DNA of 60,000 nucleotides from Takakia lepidozioides (taxonomy: Eukaryota > Streptophyta > Takakiopsida > Takakiales > Takakiaceae). The translations under genes and the position numbers were made by a program. The stretch lies in assembly GCA_030704615.1 (NCBI GenBank), contig CM060734.1, positions 36,226,042 to 36,286,041 of the forward strand, in the 5' to 3' direction. This document shows positions 46,431 through 59,278 of this stretch, piece after piece (position 1 is the stretch's first letter; every line of letters begins with the position of its first letter). Below the pieces are notes generated by a model that saw only the letters and a list, made by a program, of their open reading frames with translations, made no database searches and was not told where the DNA came from.

Positions 46431-46453
46431 TTTTTTTTTTTTTTTTTTTTTTT
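46431..46453. repeat. Poly(T) tract
   Basis: A run of about 22 T. It follows a GC-rich block (46,160-46,420) with repeated CGACGGC-like words, and could be the tail of a minus-strand retroposon. Confidence 0.7.
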
Positions 46454-46699
46454 CATATGTTACTGGGTTAGGGTGTTTGTTTTTCTTTATGGTGCTGGGT
46501 TTTGGATTGGCGGTTTTGGTTGTGGATCTTGGGGTTGAAAGGATAAACGGTGTAATTAGGATTCACACACCCAAAATATGGTTCAATCTGATAAGCGCAA
46601 AGCACTGGGTCTCAATAAATTTTTCCATGGTGTGGGCATCCTGAAGATAGAACGTGAGGAAGGATTTATTGTCTTGGCCTCTCTAGCACCATAGGGATG

Positions 46700-46745
46700 C
46701 TCCGCCTTTGTTTACCAATTTTGAAAGCCCCGAGGCTGAGGCAAA
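46700..46745 (+). pseudogene. Short LINE-related remnant
   Basis: TTTGTTTACCAATTTTGAAA with CCCCGAGGCTGAGGCAAAGG resembles the segment after the LINE-like knuckle at 7550-7600 (FTNF.S.EAE in protein). It is very short, and relevant only as evidence of a dispersed element. Confidence 0.35.
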
Positions 46746-46800
46746 GGTTTTTTCGCCAACGGTTTTTGAGAAATGAAAGTGCTGATGATGTGTGTTAATT

Positions 46801-47575
46801 AGGATGCGATGGTGAGGAAACATCGACCCGTCTCCCTCGAGGATGGGGAGGTAGTACCACATATTGATTGTGGCCCTAGAGCGACCGTTTTACGTGGCGA
46901 GGAGCCACCCATTGCACCCGATCCAATACAGGCTACCGGGCACAATCGTAGAATGGACCGGGGCCAAATTTTAGGTGATGCGGATGATGTTGACACTCCG
47001 GGATCGAGTCGGGCGCGCCGCGGGTTGCCCTTTCACGGGCCACCCCGTCCACCCACGTCCACCTTTTATCCCCTCGACAGGTTTGAGTGTTGGTGCATTA
47101 AGTGTTGGGAACGGATACCGTCGGGCGGCACCAGACCACCGAGGCGGTGACCGAATGTTGTCAAAAAAATTACAAGAAGAACAGGATTGCGGATGCGGCA
47201 AAGGTGAGTGTTTTTCCTACCCTCTCATTAATATTCATTTAAGGTACATTTAGGTTTATCTAATAATATAATACAATTGGTAAGCATACATGAATCCAAA
47301 TTACAACATAAGTATTGATGCGTCATTCACTACGCATATTGCAGCCACGACTTGATGCCCAAGCTTGCAATCACATTGCACATGAGGCATTTCGTGCCGG
47401 TCTACTTGCAGAATTTGTGCCAGAGCATGTGCCCGATGTGACCAGTTGGTTCCCCCAGCAGCACGTAGATGAGATGCGTAGGGTCGAGGGGTATCGTAGG
47501 TGTCGTAAGCATTATGGCCGGCGACGAGCAGGCCCACCCCCTCCTCTAGTTTCCTCAGGCGGTCCCCTGATCTAG
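46801..47575 (+). other. Coding-like segment, unidentified
   Basis: Two open stretches (46,809-47,150 and 47,315-47,575) have non-random composition. The second reads PRLDAQACNHIAHEAFRAGL and FVPEHVPDVTSWFPQQHVDE. A GTGAGT-like site at about 47,204 and a TTGCAG site at about 47,336-47,341 could be intron ends. I recognise no family. Transposon-derived coding DNA is likely in this repeat-rich setting. Confidence 0.3.
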
Positions 47576-48026
47576 TGTCCTCATCTGATGATTCTCCGCA
47601 CCGTACATGCAGTAGCAGCTTGTAGGCCGCTTGTGCCCCCCCCCCGGGCCACAGCCAGAAGAATGATGTGTGGATGCAAAGTGGAAGAATCACCTGATCC
47701 GGATTTTCTTGTCCCCAAGATGCTCAATTCCATGAAGCTGTTGTTGGAAGTGCTTACGTTGAACAGAGTAGATTTGGTCAGAGTGACCATGTTTCCTAGA
47801 GTGGGTACATTGGAAACGGTCATCATTTATCATGGAAAGACAATCTTGAACAAGTGATGTGGAGCCTTCAAGCAGCATCTTATGGCATCACCAACCCTAA
47901 CCTGGGTAAAGTCCCATACCTCTAATTTGTAACAAAAATAGCTCTTCTGCTTATTGGGTGAGCTTGATGATGACTCTCCAGTTTCAACTACTATGACCTG
48001 CCAGAAGCATCTTGGATGGGACAGCA

Positions 48027-50268
<2,242 letters not shown>

Positions 50269-50424
50269 CTTTGAATCTTGATACGTGCTGGATCAGCTCT
50301 GGTTAATAAAAGGATAGAAACTAAACAATCAGTCGGGCCTTACAAACTGCTGCAGATAGGATTATTACAAGTAAATTATAGATGTTTTCAGGATCTCGAG
50401 GATGTGGAACGATGGAGCTTGCAA

Positions 50425-50622
50425 GCTATAACACTCCTCTCTAGTTGGTGAAACCAGTATAGTCCAACTAGAAAATGACAGCTCGCTTCAAGAAGTGGTT
50501 TCGTGAACCAAGTCAGCTTCTATCAATCGTATCAATCAATCCATCAATCTAGCCTCAGTCCCGTCCCGAAGCTAAAGCCTTCAACTCCTAAAGTCCTGCA
50601 TATTGAGTCTGCTCTGATACCA
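50425..50622 (-). mobile_element. LTR-retroelement primer-binding-site and polypurine-like remnant
   Basis: The minus strand at 50622-50611 reads TGGTATCAGAGC, complementary to the 3' end of plant initiator tRNA-Met and the standard primer-binding site of Copia-type elements. Further along the same strand, AGAGAGGAG (50442-50434) directly precedes TGTTATAGC, which looks like a polypurine tract followed by an LTR start. Only about 170 bases separate them, as in a deleted element or a TRIM. The flanking LTRs could not be matched to each other. It lies 160-350 bp upstream of the methyltransferase start codon. Confidence 0.45.
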
Positions 50623-53353
50623 AATATTATAATCCTCTCTATGTAATCTTGTCCTGTCCCACTGGTTCACTCTATAACAAAACTGTTATGTGCACAGTAC
50701 TAGAAACCATCCCGTCCTCCCAACCACCTCACCGAAGACGCACTGACTGACTTCCTTCTTACTGTTATGCAACCAGATCTCTGCACACCCCTTCTCAACC
50801 TCTCTAAGAGAGGCGTTTCTATACCAATCCAGCAATGGCTCCCTGCTCATCTTTTCTTGTCACAGTTCTATTCTATTCTCCTCACATCTTTTTCTATCGC
50901 AGGTAAACCCATATCTTCTCTGCATGGACAGTACTCCATCTATTCTTGGTCTGTCGCGTGGCAGTGCTCAGTTTATTTATGTAGAACACTCGTGAATCTA
51001 CGCAGAGGTAGTATTCTCTACTCTGCTGCAGCATTATTACCTCTTCGGCACGCGCAATATCTTCTGGGACCACCTCAGTCTCAATTGCACAGTCTTGTGA
51101 CGCAGTTACAAATATACGCAGAGTGTTCTCTAGTCTGCGGTGCTGGCGGCTCTGCGCATACAGCTAAGCACAGTGATCGAATTACTGGTAAAGGACCTGG
51201 ATGTCCACAATATCTACGTCTTATAACAGTAGAGTGCCTAAATGTGAAGTTCAGATTGTAAACTGCAGCCCCGAGGCGAGGTGAATAGATCTGTATGAGG
51301 CAGAGATGCAATTGAAGCTAGACTTTTCTAGTAATCTAACATACGGGTACGTAAGCAGTTGAAGGTTAAGAGAGGGCAGTGCTCAGCCTTTATAGCATGC
51401 GCCCTCGTGAATTTCATTCCCTATAGCGTGGATCGGGTTGTTCCAGAACAGGTGGACCATACCATGGAGCCCGGCCCAGTACTGTACCCACCACTTAATA
51501 CTGATGACCTATCTGCTGGCTTAAACACAGAACGGGGTTTTTTGGGGTCTCTTGACCCCAATCTCCATCACACAGAACGAAGGCCTGTAGAGATTGTAGG
51601 GACTTTGCTATAGCAGGTTATAGAGTCACCCATTACCACCCATCAGACGGTTCAGTAAAACTGGGCGAGGATTACATGGGCGGCTGAAATTTTTCCCTGA
51701 TCGTTGATGGTGCAGAGCCTCCTAGCCTTGTATGTATCCAAGATATAGGCAATGCAATGCAGACAAGATGGGTGACCACCATCGGATTTATTTTATTCAG
51801 AATGGTAAACTATTATGTACTGGCCGAGCCCTGTGCCACTTATTATTACAGGGCAGAATAGGCCCTACCCGGCCCGTTCAATGGCGTTAAAAGCAGGTGT
51901 GGCGTATTCTCGCCGTTACGTGGCGCAATATGATTGAGGTTCAATTATCCCATATCAATTGCCCAGATTCAGAGCCCCGGAGAGAATATAAACGGGGCAA
52001 GCCTAAGAGGGATGCCGTGGATTGATGGCTGATGACACTAGCTATGGGAGTGGCTCTGCTGTCCTCTATGCATATTTGTAATCGGCCATCCCTGTCGATT
52101 CCCTGTCGATTCTGCCTTGGGTGGCCAATTCAGCCTGAGAATTAGGCTCAAAAAGTGGCAGAATATGCAACACCTGATATAATCAATATATGAATCGAGA
52201 TGTTTGTTTGTTTGTTTGTTTGATTGTTTGTTTTGTTTTGTTTTGATGTCCCAAACCGCGAGGCCCCGGCGCTAGTGCTTGGTACCGGCCAAGCATTAGA
52301 TGGGGCCTGGAGTTGAATGCGAGGGAGCCGGTTCAGCCAGTGTGGACCCCCCGCCACCCCCTGCCCACCCCCGCCTCCATCGCCAGGCTACAAAGCAGGA
52401 TATTTTGGCCGTCTGCAGTGGTTGCACCGTTTTATCTCCAAGTGTGAATTGCGTGCAGGTCCTTATTATCCCTTGATATTTCTCTTCTGTGTTCTCCGGA
52501 TTGTGATTGTGCTCTTTTTCCAGGATTTAGCGCGTGAGTGAGTTCTTCATCGAGCATTCGAAACCAATCATCTGAGCAGGTTGCACGTTATGTTTGGTTT
52601 GTGAAGGAGCGGACCTGGATTGACTGTTGTTTCCATAGTTCACTTGCGAGCTCCAGGGACGTGCACATATGCAGCCATGAACACTCTCCATTCTGAGATA
52701 TGTCATTATCCGCAGTCCTTCCATTTTCTTTTGGGGTTTAGGGTTTAGTGTAAATGACATGCACACCATAGAGGTATTGGGGAATTCAATGGCCATGCGG
52801 GCAATTTGAGGGTTCAAGCAAGTGAGTGGCATGTGGATTTATGCTTGGCATTGTCTGTGTAGGTTTGCACGCTGCTGCAATTGTTGACAGACGCAACAAT
52901 CACGATGAAGGAGAGCAAAATGATAGAGAACCGGAGGGAATATCGCGAGACTTGTGAAACTGATGAATAGGAGTCCCTCATATGCGAGCCCTACATGATG
53001 GTAACGGTTGATGAACATGGTACGTCTAATAGATGACAATGCAGATGCATACACTGCGATCTGCTTTTTGCCGATAAAAAAAAACTAAACTTGCATAGGG
53101 TGGATGGTTGTATGAAACATGGGGAAGGTGAAGGGCCCCTCACCCAAGCCAGAAGGCTATTATGGAAGATGTCCTCAGGCGCCATGGACATATGTCACCT
53201 CGCAAAACCACAAATAGGAAGAAGGGCCAGGCCTCCCATGCCTCAGTGTCCCAAGAAAATTTGGGTGATCTTCATTGGAAATCAGTAAGGACGGAGGTTG
53301 CAGAGTCAAGTATTTCAGGAGTTGTCATCAGATGAAGAAAGGACAAAGAGGTC
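50623..53353. other. Unassigned sequence, probably retroelement-derived
   Basis: The 164-residue plus-strand frame (50,767-51,261) shows no motif. A GGCAGTGCTCAG block recurs at about 50,960 and 51,376, consistent with LTR-type internal repetition. The remainder to 53,353 has only short frames, apart from the SINE-like element at 52,195-52,360. Confidence 0.4.
52195..52360 (-). mobile_element. SINE-like element with (CAAA)n tail
   Basis: On the minus strand the body contains GGCTGAACCGGCTCC and a B-box-like GCATTCAACTCC. It ends in CATCAAAACAAAACAAAACA followed by CAAACAAACAAA. A simple (CAAA)n tail is typical of some plant SINEs and LINEs. The A box is not clear. Confidence 0.45.
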
Positions 53354-53495
53354 CATTCTGACATCATGAAAGCTGGAATTGACCCAGATGTCATTCTGAA
53401 CAACACCCTGGCGGACATGTATGCCAAATGTTGGAGCATTAAGGATGCAAAGGGAGTGTTCAACAATATGGCTGAACGATATGTGGTTTCCAGAG
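53354..53495 (+). pseudogene. PPR fragment
   Basis: The plus strand encodes HSDIMKAGIDPDVILNNTL, ADMYAKCWSIKDAKGVFNN and MAERYVVS, a partial PPR unit of the same subfamily as 55,023-56,235. It is cut off right after VVS, where gag-like retroelement sequence begins. Confidence 0.7.
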
Positions 53496-53504
53496 GCCAC
53501 CATT

Positions 53505-55022
53505 TGATGAGTACAAACAATTGGCATACAAGGCTGAGTTGCTTCCTCATATGTCTGTGTCTATTCCACTGTGGGGTACAGTTGGGAATTTGCAACGAGT
53601 AGCAGATGCGTATGTGCACGAAGCATGGCAGGAGACCTTTCCATTGATAAGTGAGGGGAGTTCAGTGACATCACCTGGACCTCATCAGTTAGCTCCTTTG
53701 GACACATTGCCCATTAAAGTGGCAACCACCTAACTCTGAGACTTGTTTGCTAGACCTGTTTGGAGGCATGAGCACTGGGCTTGCATGAGTGTTGCAAGCT
53801 GAGATTACAGTACGCAAGTACCTGTATGTGGAGAAGGATGAGATTGCTCGACGTGTTTCCATGCGCCATGTTGTCTTACTCACACGTTATTATCCTGAGT
53901 TGTTGCCTCTCACAGCAATTCAAGGGTACCAAAAGGCCTTGCCATCAGACATTACCTTATTGGGGGCGGATGATTTGGACCGGCATGGTGCCAGAGTTGC
54001 TCAAGAGAGCCTATGATTCCATTCAACGGCCACCCAACCTCACGGTTGAGGGGATTTTGGACCAAGGAAGGCAACCACAGAGAGTGCTACATGATGATCA
54101 TCCACCTTTGGCGGTGGTCAATTGAGTGGGGCAACCACGTGTGGCCTTGCCTACACTCACGAGTTTTCCCTCGTCTCATGATTTTCGAGACAATGATCCA
54201 GGGTTGATTTGGGACAACACGCTACAGCAATTGGTGGAGCCTAGTACGGATGAGCGAGAGCGGGCAATGGGATTTGTTACGGGCACTACGGCCGTGCCAG
54301 CTCTATCAGAGGCATCACGACGTCAGGTGTTGGGTCAAGCAATGGATCTAAATTGCTTGACATCGGTTATTGGCTTGTGTATGGCTGAGCAACGGAGATT
54401 GCAAACATTGGTGGATACTTCCGCACTCCCATTGGATATTGCACCCTCTCTGCCAACCGGGACGGTGGAGGCAGTGAGTGGGGGCGAGCACGGGATCATG
54501 GGGTGCAAACACCCATGGCAAATGTGGGATGAGATGCACAAAGAGAGAGTCATTGGATTTCTCAATCAGTAGTATGAGGAGTTGGGAGAGCCATACACTG
54601 AGGATCAGCTGGAGGCCAAGGTGGCTAAGGTTTTTGAAGAGGTTGAAAATGTTTCCCAGATGATGTTCTCAAGGTGGCTATGGCGGAGCAAGTGGAGATT
54701 ACGCCACAGTCAGGGTGGGCGGACAAGGCCCAAGAGGTTGCTATCTAGCAACCAAAGGATGTGTCTCCTACCTCCAAGCCTGGTGTACCCAAGGTTGCAG
54801 TCACTGAGGACAATTGGGAACCAGAAGTTGGACCTACAGCCACCGGAGGAGAGAGACGGAGGATCCGGCGATTTCTAAAGGCTTGTAAAAATTGTTTTGC
54901 CTTCGGTTTGAAGGATTTGGGGAGCTTGAAGGGCCAGGAGAGTCGTATTGATTTGGCAAGTGACACACCAATTTTTCGAAGGCCCAATAGGTATAGTGAC
55001 ACGGAGAGGTCTTTGATCCCGC
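53505..55022 (+). pseudogene. Ty3/gypsy-like retrotransposon fragments
   Basis: A gag-like stretch (FDEYKQLAYKAELLPHMSVS, IPLWGTVGNLQRVADAYVHE) is followed by a region with many frame breaks. Near 54,840-55,015 comes a segment reading RRIRRFLKACKNCFAFGLKD and LGSLKGQESRIDLASDTPIF, then RRPNRYSDTER. The latter matches the block immediately before the reverse transcriptase of plant Ty3/gypsy polyproteins. The reverse transcriptase itself is absent: sequence switches to PPR at about 55,022. Frameshifts and stops make it non-functional. Assignment of the gag-like part rests on order and context. Confidence 0.55.
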
Positions 55023-56235
55023 TTTGGAGACCTATGAGCAATTGATGTGCGAAGGGGTGAAGCCCAACCGCAACACATTTGTTTGTGTTTGCAATGCGTG
55101 TGCAAGCCTAGGAGCTCTGGAAAAGGGGAAAGAGGTCCATGGTGACATCGTCAAAGCTGGATTTGTAACAGATGTCATCCTGAACACTGCCCTAGTGGAC
55201 ATGTATGCCAAATCTGGGTGCATGACGGATGCGAAGGGAGTTTTCAAATGGCTGTACAAGATGTGGTGTCGTGGAACGCGATGCTTGCAGGGTATGCACA
55301 GCAGGGGCATGGGATGGAGGCTTTGGAGACCTATGAGCAAATGATGGGGGAATGGGTGAAGCCCGACCACATCACATTTGTGTGCGTTTGCAATGCGTGT
55401 GCAAGCCTGGCAGCCCTGGAAAAAGGCAAAGAGGTGCATGGTTGCATCGCCAAAGCTGGAACTGTACCAGGTGTGATCCTGAACACTGCCCTGGTGGACA
55501 TGTATGCCAAATGTGGGAGCATTGAGGATGCAGAGGGAGTGTTCAACAATATGGTTGAACGAGATTTGTTGTCGTGGAACGTGATGCTTGCAGGATATGC
55601 ACAGCAGGGTGTGGGATGGAGGACTTGGAGACCTATAAGCAAATGATGGAGGAAGGGGTGAAGCACGACCACATCACGTTTGTGTGCGTTTACAGTGCGT
55701 GTGCAAGCCTGGCAGCCCTGGAAAATGGCAAAGAGGTGCATGGTTACATCCCCAGCTAGAATTGTACAGATGTGATTCTGAACAATACCCTCGTGGACAT
55801 GTATGCCAAATGTGGGAGGGAGTGCAGGATGCGGAGGGAGTGTTCAACAATATGGCTGAACGAGATTTGGTGTCATGGAATGTCATGCTTGCAGGGTATG
55901 CACAGCAGGGGCGCGGGATGGAGGCATTGGATCATAGCTATGAGCAAATGATGGGGGAAGGGGTGAAATGCTACCACATCACGTTTGTGAGCGTTTGCAA
56001 TGCTTGTGCAAGCTTGACAGCCCTGGAAAAGGGCAAAGAGGTCCATGATGGGGGAAGGGGGGAAGCCCGACCACATCACGTTTGTGTGCATTTGTAATGC
56101 GTGTGCAAGCCACATTCATTTGTGTTCTCAATGTTGGTGCCAGCATGGTGGCCCTGGAGAAAGGCAAAGATATCCATGCTGACATTATCAAAGCTGGAAT
56201 TTCGTCATACATTAATGGGGGTTGTTATTCCATAT
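55023..56235 (+). pseudogene. Decayed PPR repeat array
   Basis: About four PPR units follow one another in the plus strand, each with TYEQ(L/M)M.EGVKP.., ITFVCVCNACASLAALEKGK, EVHG.I.KAG...DVILNTAL, VDMYAKCGSIEDAEGVFNN and RDLLSWNVMLAGYAQQG-like blocks. Frames change at 55,24x, 55,61x, 55,75x, 55,83x and beyond, so no full protein is made. Units are highly alike in DNA, suggesting recent tandem duplication or gene conversion. There is no N-terminal targeting region and no E/DYW end. The subfamily is the same as the 5246-6973 pseudogene. Confidence 0.85.
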
Positions 56236-57267
56236 GCACAGGTTGCGTGTGTCAAGTTATTTTACCACTAGTGTGAAACTAGCTAGGAAATAGCTAGCTT
56301 TTACATATTGACATTTGGGATTGGCCCAAGTGTCAATCCAGGGGTCAAGGCAGATTTAGGCCCTGGAGTGGTTATCTTCACGGCAAGCGCGGAAGGCTCA
56401 TCTTTCTCGAGTTGAGCCTCACCGCGCCTAGCTATGGCGCCGTAGTGTGGATTCCCCATGGCGTGGGGTGCACTTGGCTTGACTTGTATTTGAGTGATGA
56501 GGTTATATATGCATGAGTTTATGCTTCAGCTTTGTGAGCTCGCATGAGCTTGTGCTTGTATTCTTCTTCTTTATCACTCGAGAAAGATCAGCTCGTATCT
56601 GTGAGTGCCAGATACGAGTTAGTTGTAGCACTTGTGGTTTTTGCTTGAGAATGAGAGAAACCAAGTTGTTATGCAAAGAGCACTGTGGAGCTCTTGGTTG
56701 TTAGACGCGGAGGCGATGTGGGTTACGAGGTGGTAGACCTTGGCATTCGATCTTCAGCTTCAGAGATGAAAGCACCATGCTGCAGGTAATTCCAGAGCAC
56801 CTTGATGGTTCCAGATTGTGTACATGCATGAGCAAGCACGATTGGGAAGAGGACCAGTCAAGAGCAGGTTATAGTGGCTTTGGTGGCAAAGCTGAGAACT
56901 GGACTTGGGAATGCGAGCTTTCATTGTGTGAAGGATTGCAAGACCAAGCGAAAGGGCTGATTTGGCTTGGGGCAAATCTGTGCACTTTGTGGAGTATGGT
57001 GAGATTGGGTTTCAATCTCGAGCTTCAGCATTGAGAGGGCTCTTGTCATGGCAAGAGCAGGGCTGGAACAGGAGCTAAGAGGTGCGGCAAGGCCATGGAA
57101 TGTGCACCTAGGGTTTCAGAGCTTGGACGAAGAGCTCTTGCACCACAAGAGAAGTGTCTTGTGGCTGGAAATGTAAGCCTTAGGGTTTCAGGAGCTTGGC
57201 AAAGGCTGTGGAGTGCTTAGTCTTGTCTTAGAGAGCATGAAGGAGCCAAGGAGCCAAGATAGGGGGC
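56236..57267. other. Unassigned, possibly LTR or leader of the downstream gag element
   Basis: A TATATATGCATGAG motif at about 56,505 could be an LTR promoter, but LTR ends and a primer-binding site were not found. No gene is supported. Confidence 0.35.
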
Positions 57268-57661
57268 TGATATCTCTTGTGTGAAGAGGTTGCATGTGTG
57301 GAGCATGTATTCAGCTCATTGAAGCTTCCATCTTCAAGCTTGGAGGGCAAGCAAGGAAGAGGGATGGGCTGACTTCTCTTATGTGAGGGCAATGCATGTG
57401 TGGAGCATGCTATCAGCCTGGTGAAGGCTTGCACTTTCAGGTGTGGGAGTGCAAGAAAGGAAGGAAGGGGCTGGTTTCCCTATAGGGCATGTGGAGCATG
57501 CTTTCAGCCTGCTGAAGCTTGTATTTTCAGGTTTGTGGGTGCAAGAAATGAAGCAAAGGAGCTGATTCTCTTATGGTGAGAGTGGGGCATGTGTGGAGCA
57601 TGCCTTCAGCCCATTGAGGCTCTTGTTTTCAAGCTTTAGAGAGCTAGAACGGAAGGTCTAG
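57268..57661. repeat. Tandem repeat of about 100 bp, four units
   Basis: Each unit starts with GGCTGATTTCTCTTATGTGAG-like sequence (quoted here in degenerate form), then GCATGTGTGGAGCATGC, TTCAGCCTGCTGAAGCTTG and TTTTCAGGTTTGTGGGTGCA-like blocks. Units begin near 57,268, 57,368, 57,470 and 57,561. Divergence between units is moderate. It lies between a possible LTR and the gag-like ORF. Confidence 0.75.
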
Positions 57662-57867
57662 GGCTGGTTTCCACTTGGAGTGAAAGAAAAGCACTTGTAG
57701 GGCCTATGTAAGTTGGGGTTTCAACTTCAAGCTTGAAGGGAGCGCAACTCTTGAAGCAGCAGGTGTAGGGGGCTGGAATAGGCTCTAAGACAGATGCTAT
57801 GGCCAAGGAGAGTGCTTGAATGAGTGCTCACAAGGGCTGGGAACCAGCAGGGCTTGGTTGTTTGCCA

Positions 57868-58612
57868 TTGAGTTTAGTGGCTGTGACAGGCTGTGCCCGT
57901 GGCCTTTGGGGTTGTGAGGGGCTGTGACAGGCTGTGCCCAGTGGCGTGTGGGGCTGTGACGGGCTGTGCCCAGTGGCCTGTGGGGCTGTGAGGGGCTGTG
58001 ACAGGCTGTGCCCATGGCCTTTGGGGCTGTGATGGGCTGTGAGGGGCTGTGACAGGCCATGCCTGAGGCCTTTGAGGCTGTGACGGGCTGTGAGGGGCTG
58101 TGACAGGCTGTGCCCATGGCCTTTGGGTCTGTGATGGGCTGTGAGGGGCTGTGACAGGCCGTGCCTGAGGCCTTGGGGCTGTGAGGGGCTGTGAGGGCTG
58201 TGACAGGCCGTGCCTGAGGCCTTTGGGGCTGTGACGGGCTGTGAGGGGCTGTGTCAGGCCGTGCCTGAGGCCTTGAGGCTGTGAGCTGTGACAGGCTGTG
58301 CCCATGGCCTTTGGGGCTGTGAGGGGCTATGACAAGCCGTGCCTGAGGCCTTTGGGGCTGTGATGGGCTGTGAGGGGCTGTATCAGGCCGTGCCTGAGGC
58401 CTTTGGGGCTGTGAGGGGCTGTGACAGGCTGTGCCCAGTGGCGTGTGGGGCTGTGACGGGCTGTGCGGGGCTGTGACAGGCTGTGCCCAGTGGCGTGTGG
58501 GGCTGTGACGGGCTGTGCGGGGCTGTGACAGGCTGTGTGGGGCTGTGACGGGCTGTGACAGGCTGTGCCCAGTGGCCTGTGGGACTGTGACGGCTGTGAC
58601 CAGTGAGTTGTG
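57868..58612. repeat. GGGCTGTGA-based minisatellite with a ~51-bp higher-order unit
   Basis: The core GGGCTGTGA(C/G) recurs throughout. It is organised into higher-order units of about 51-52 bp: GCCCAGTGGCGTG at 58,433 and 58,485, and GCCTGAGGCC at 58,163, 58,212, 58,263, 58,341 and 58,392. The minus strand is open for 280 codons (57,797-58,639) as a Ser/Pro/Gln/His-rich repeat protein (PVTAPHSPSQP units) because the unit lacks stops and keeps frame in most copies. Strand asymmetry is strong, with G on the plus strand. Confidence 0.88.
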
Positions 58613-59278
58613 TGGGCCTGTGCTGACTCGTGGAGGCACTGGTGGACTGCCTAAAGACTGGCATGTGGTCTGGAAGGCCGAATTTTGAAGCTCGTGGAGG
58701 GCGGTATGAGGAGTATCTTCATGATACTCCCATGGTCATGCAAGTGAGGAAAGAGAGGAGAGGAAGAGTGTTGGGATGAGGGCATGCTGGGGTTAGGCAT
58801 TGCTTTAGCTTCTCTTCCTCGTAGTTTCCACCCTCTCATTAGGCCAAGACCTTCCCGTAGGTGGAGGCAAGAGTCAGTCCGGGTTTGGGCTGGGGTGTCC
58901 TTGCAGGAGCAACACCGTGGAGTTGTTTTTGGTGTGGGGGAGTTGTCGTTCTGATTTCTTGTGTTTGGATCCCCTCCATACCTGCATGCTTGAACGTGCG
59001 CCATGCTAGTTTTGTGTGGGCGCTTGTTTTTATAGGTGATTGGTCCGGATTTGATCACCGGCCAGTCCTAGAGCATGCTGTCGATGGTGAGGCTGGGGTG
59101 ATGACCAGCCAGACCATCATTGTTTCTCCTGTGGTGAGGTTGGAGGTGATGACCAGCCAACCATAGGAGTGCTTGCGGTGGATGCAGGTACAGGTGTAGG
59201 CTATGTTATGAACTTAGTATTCCAAACCATAAGCCGCAACAGGTTCTCTACCCGGTTACCTTGTGGAGAGGGGGTTAG

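Noticed and set aside
50767-51261. 164-codon plus-strand ORF
   Set aside because: No recognisable domain, low-complexity composition, and location in retroelement-like DNA.
52736-52752. Telomere-like TTTAGGG repeats
   Set aside because: Only two units (GGGTTTAGGGTTTAG); too short to be an interstitial telomere array.
57868-58612. CRISPR-like array
   Set aside because: Units are contiguous minisatellite copies without unique spacers, and the genome is a plant nuclear one.
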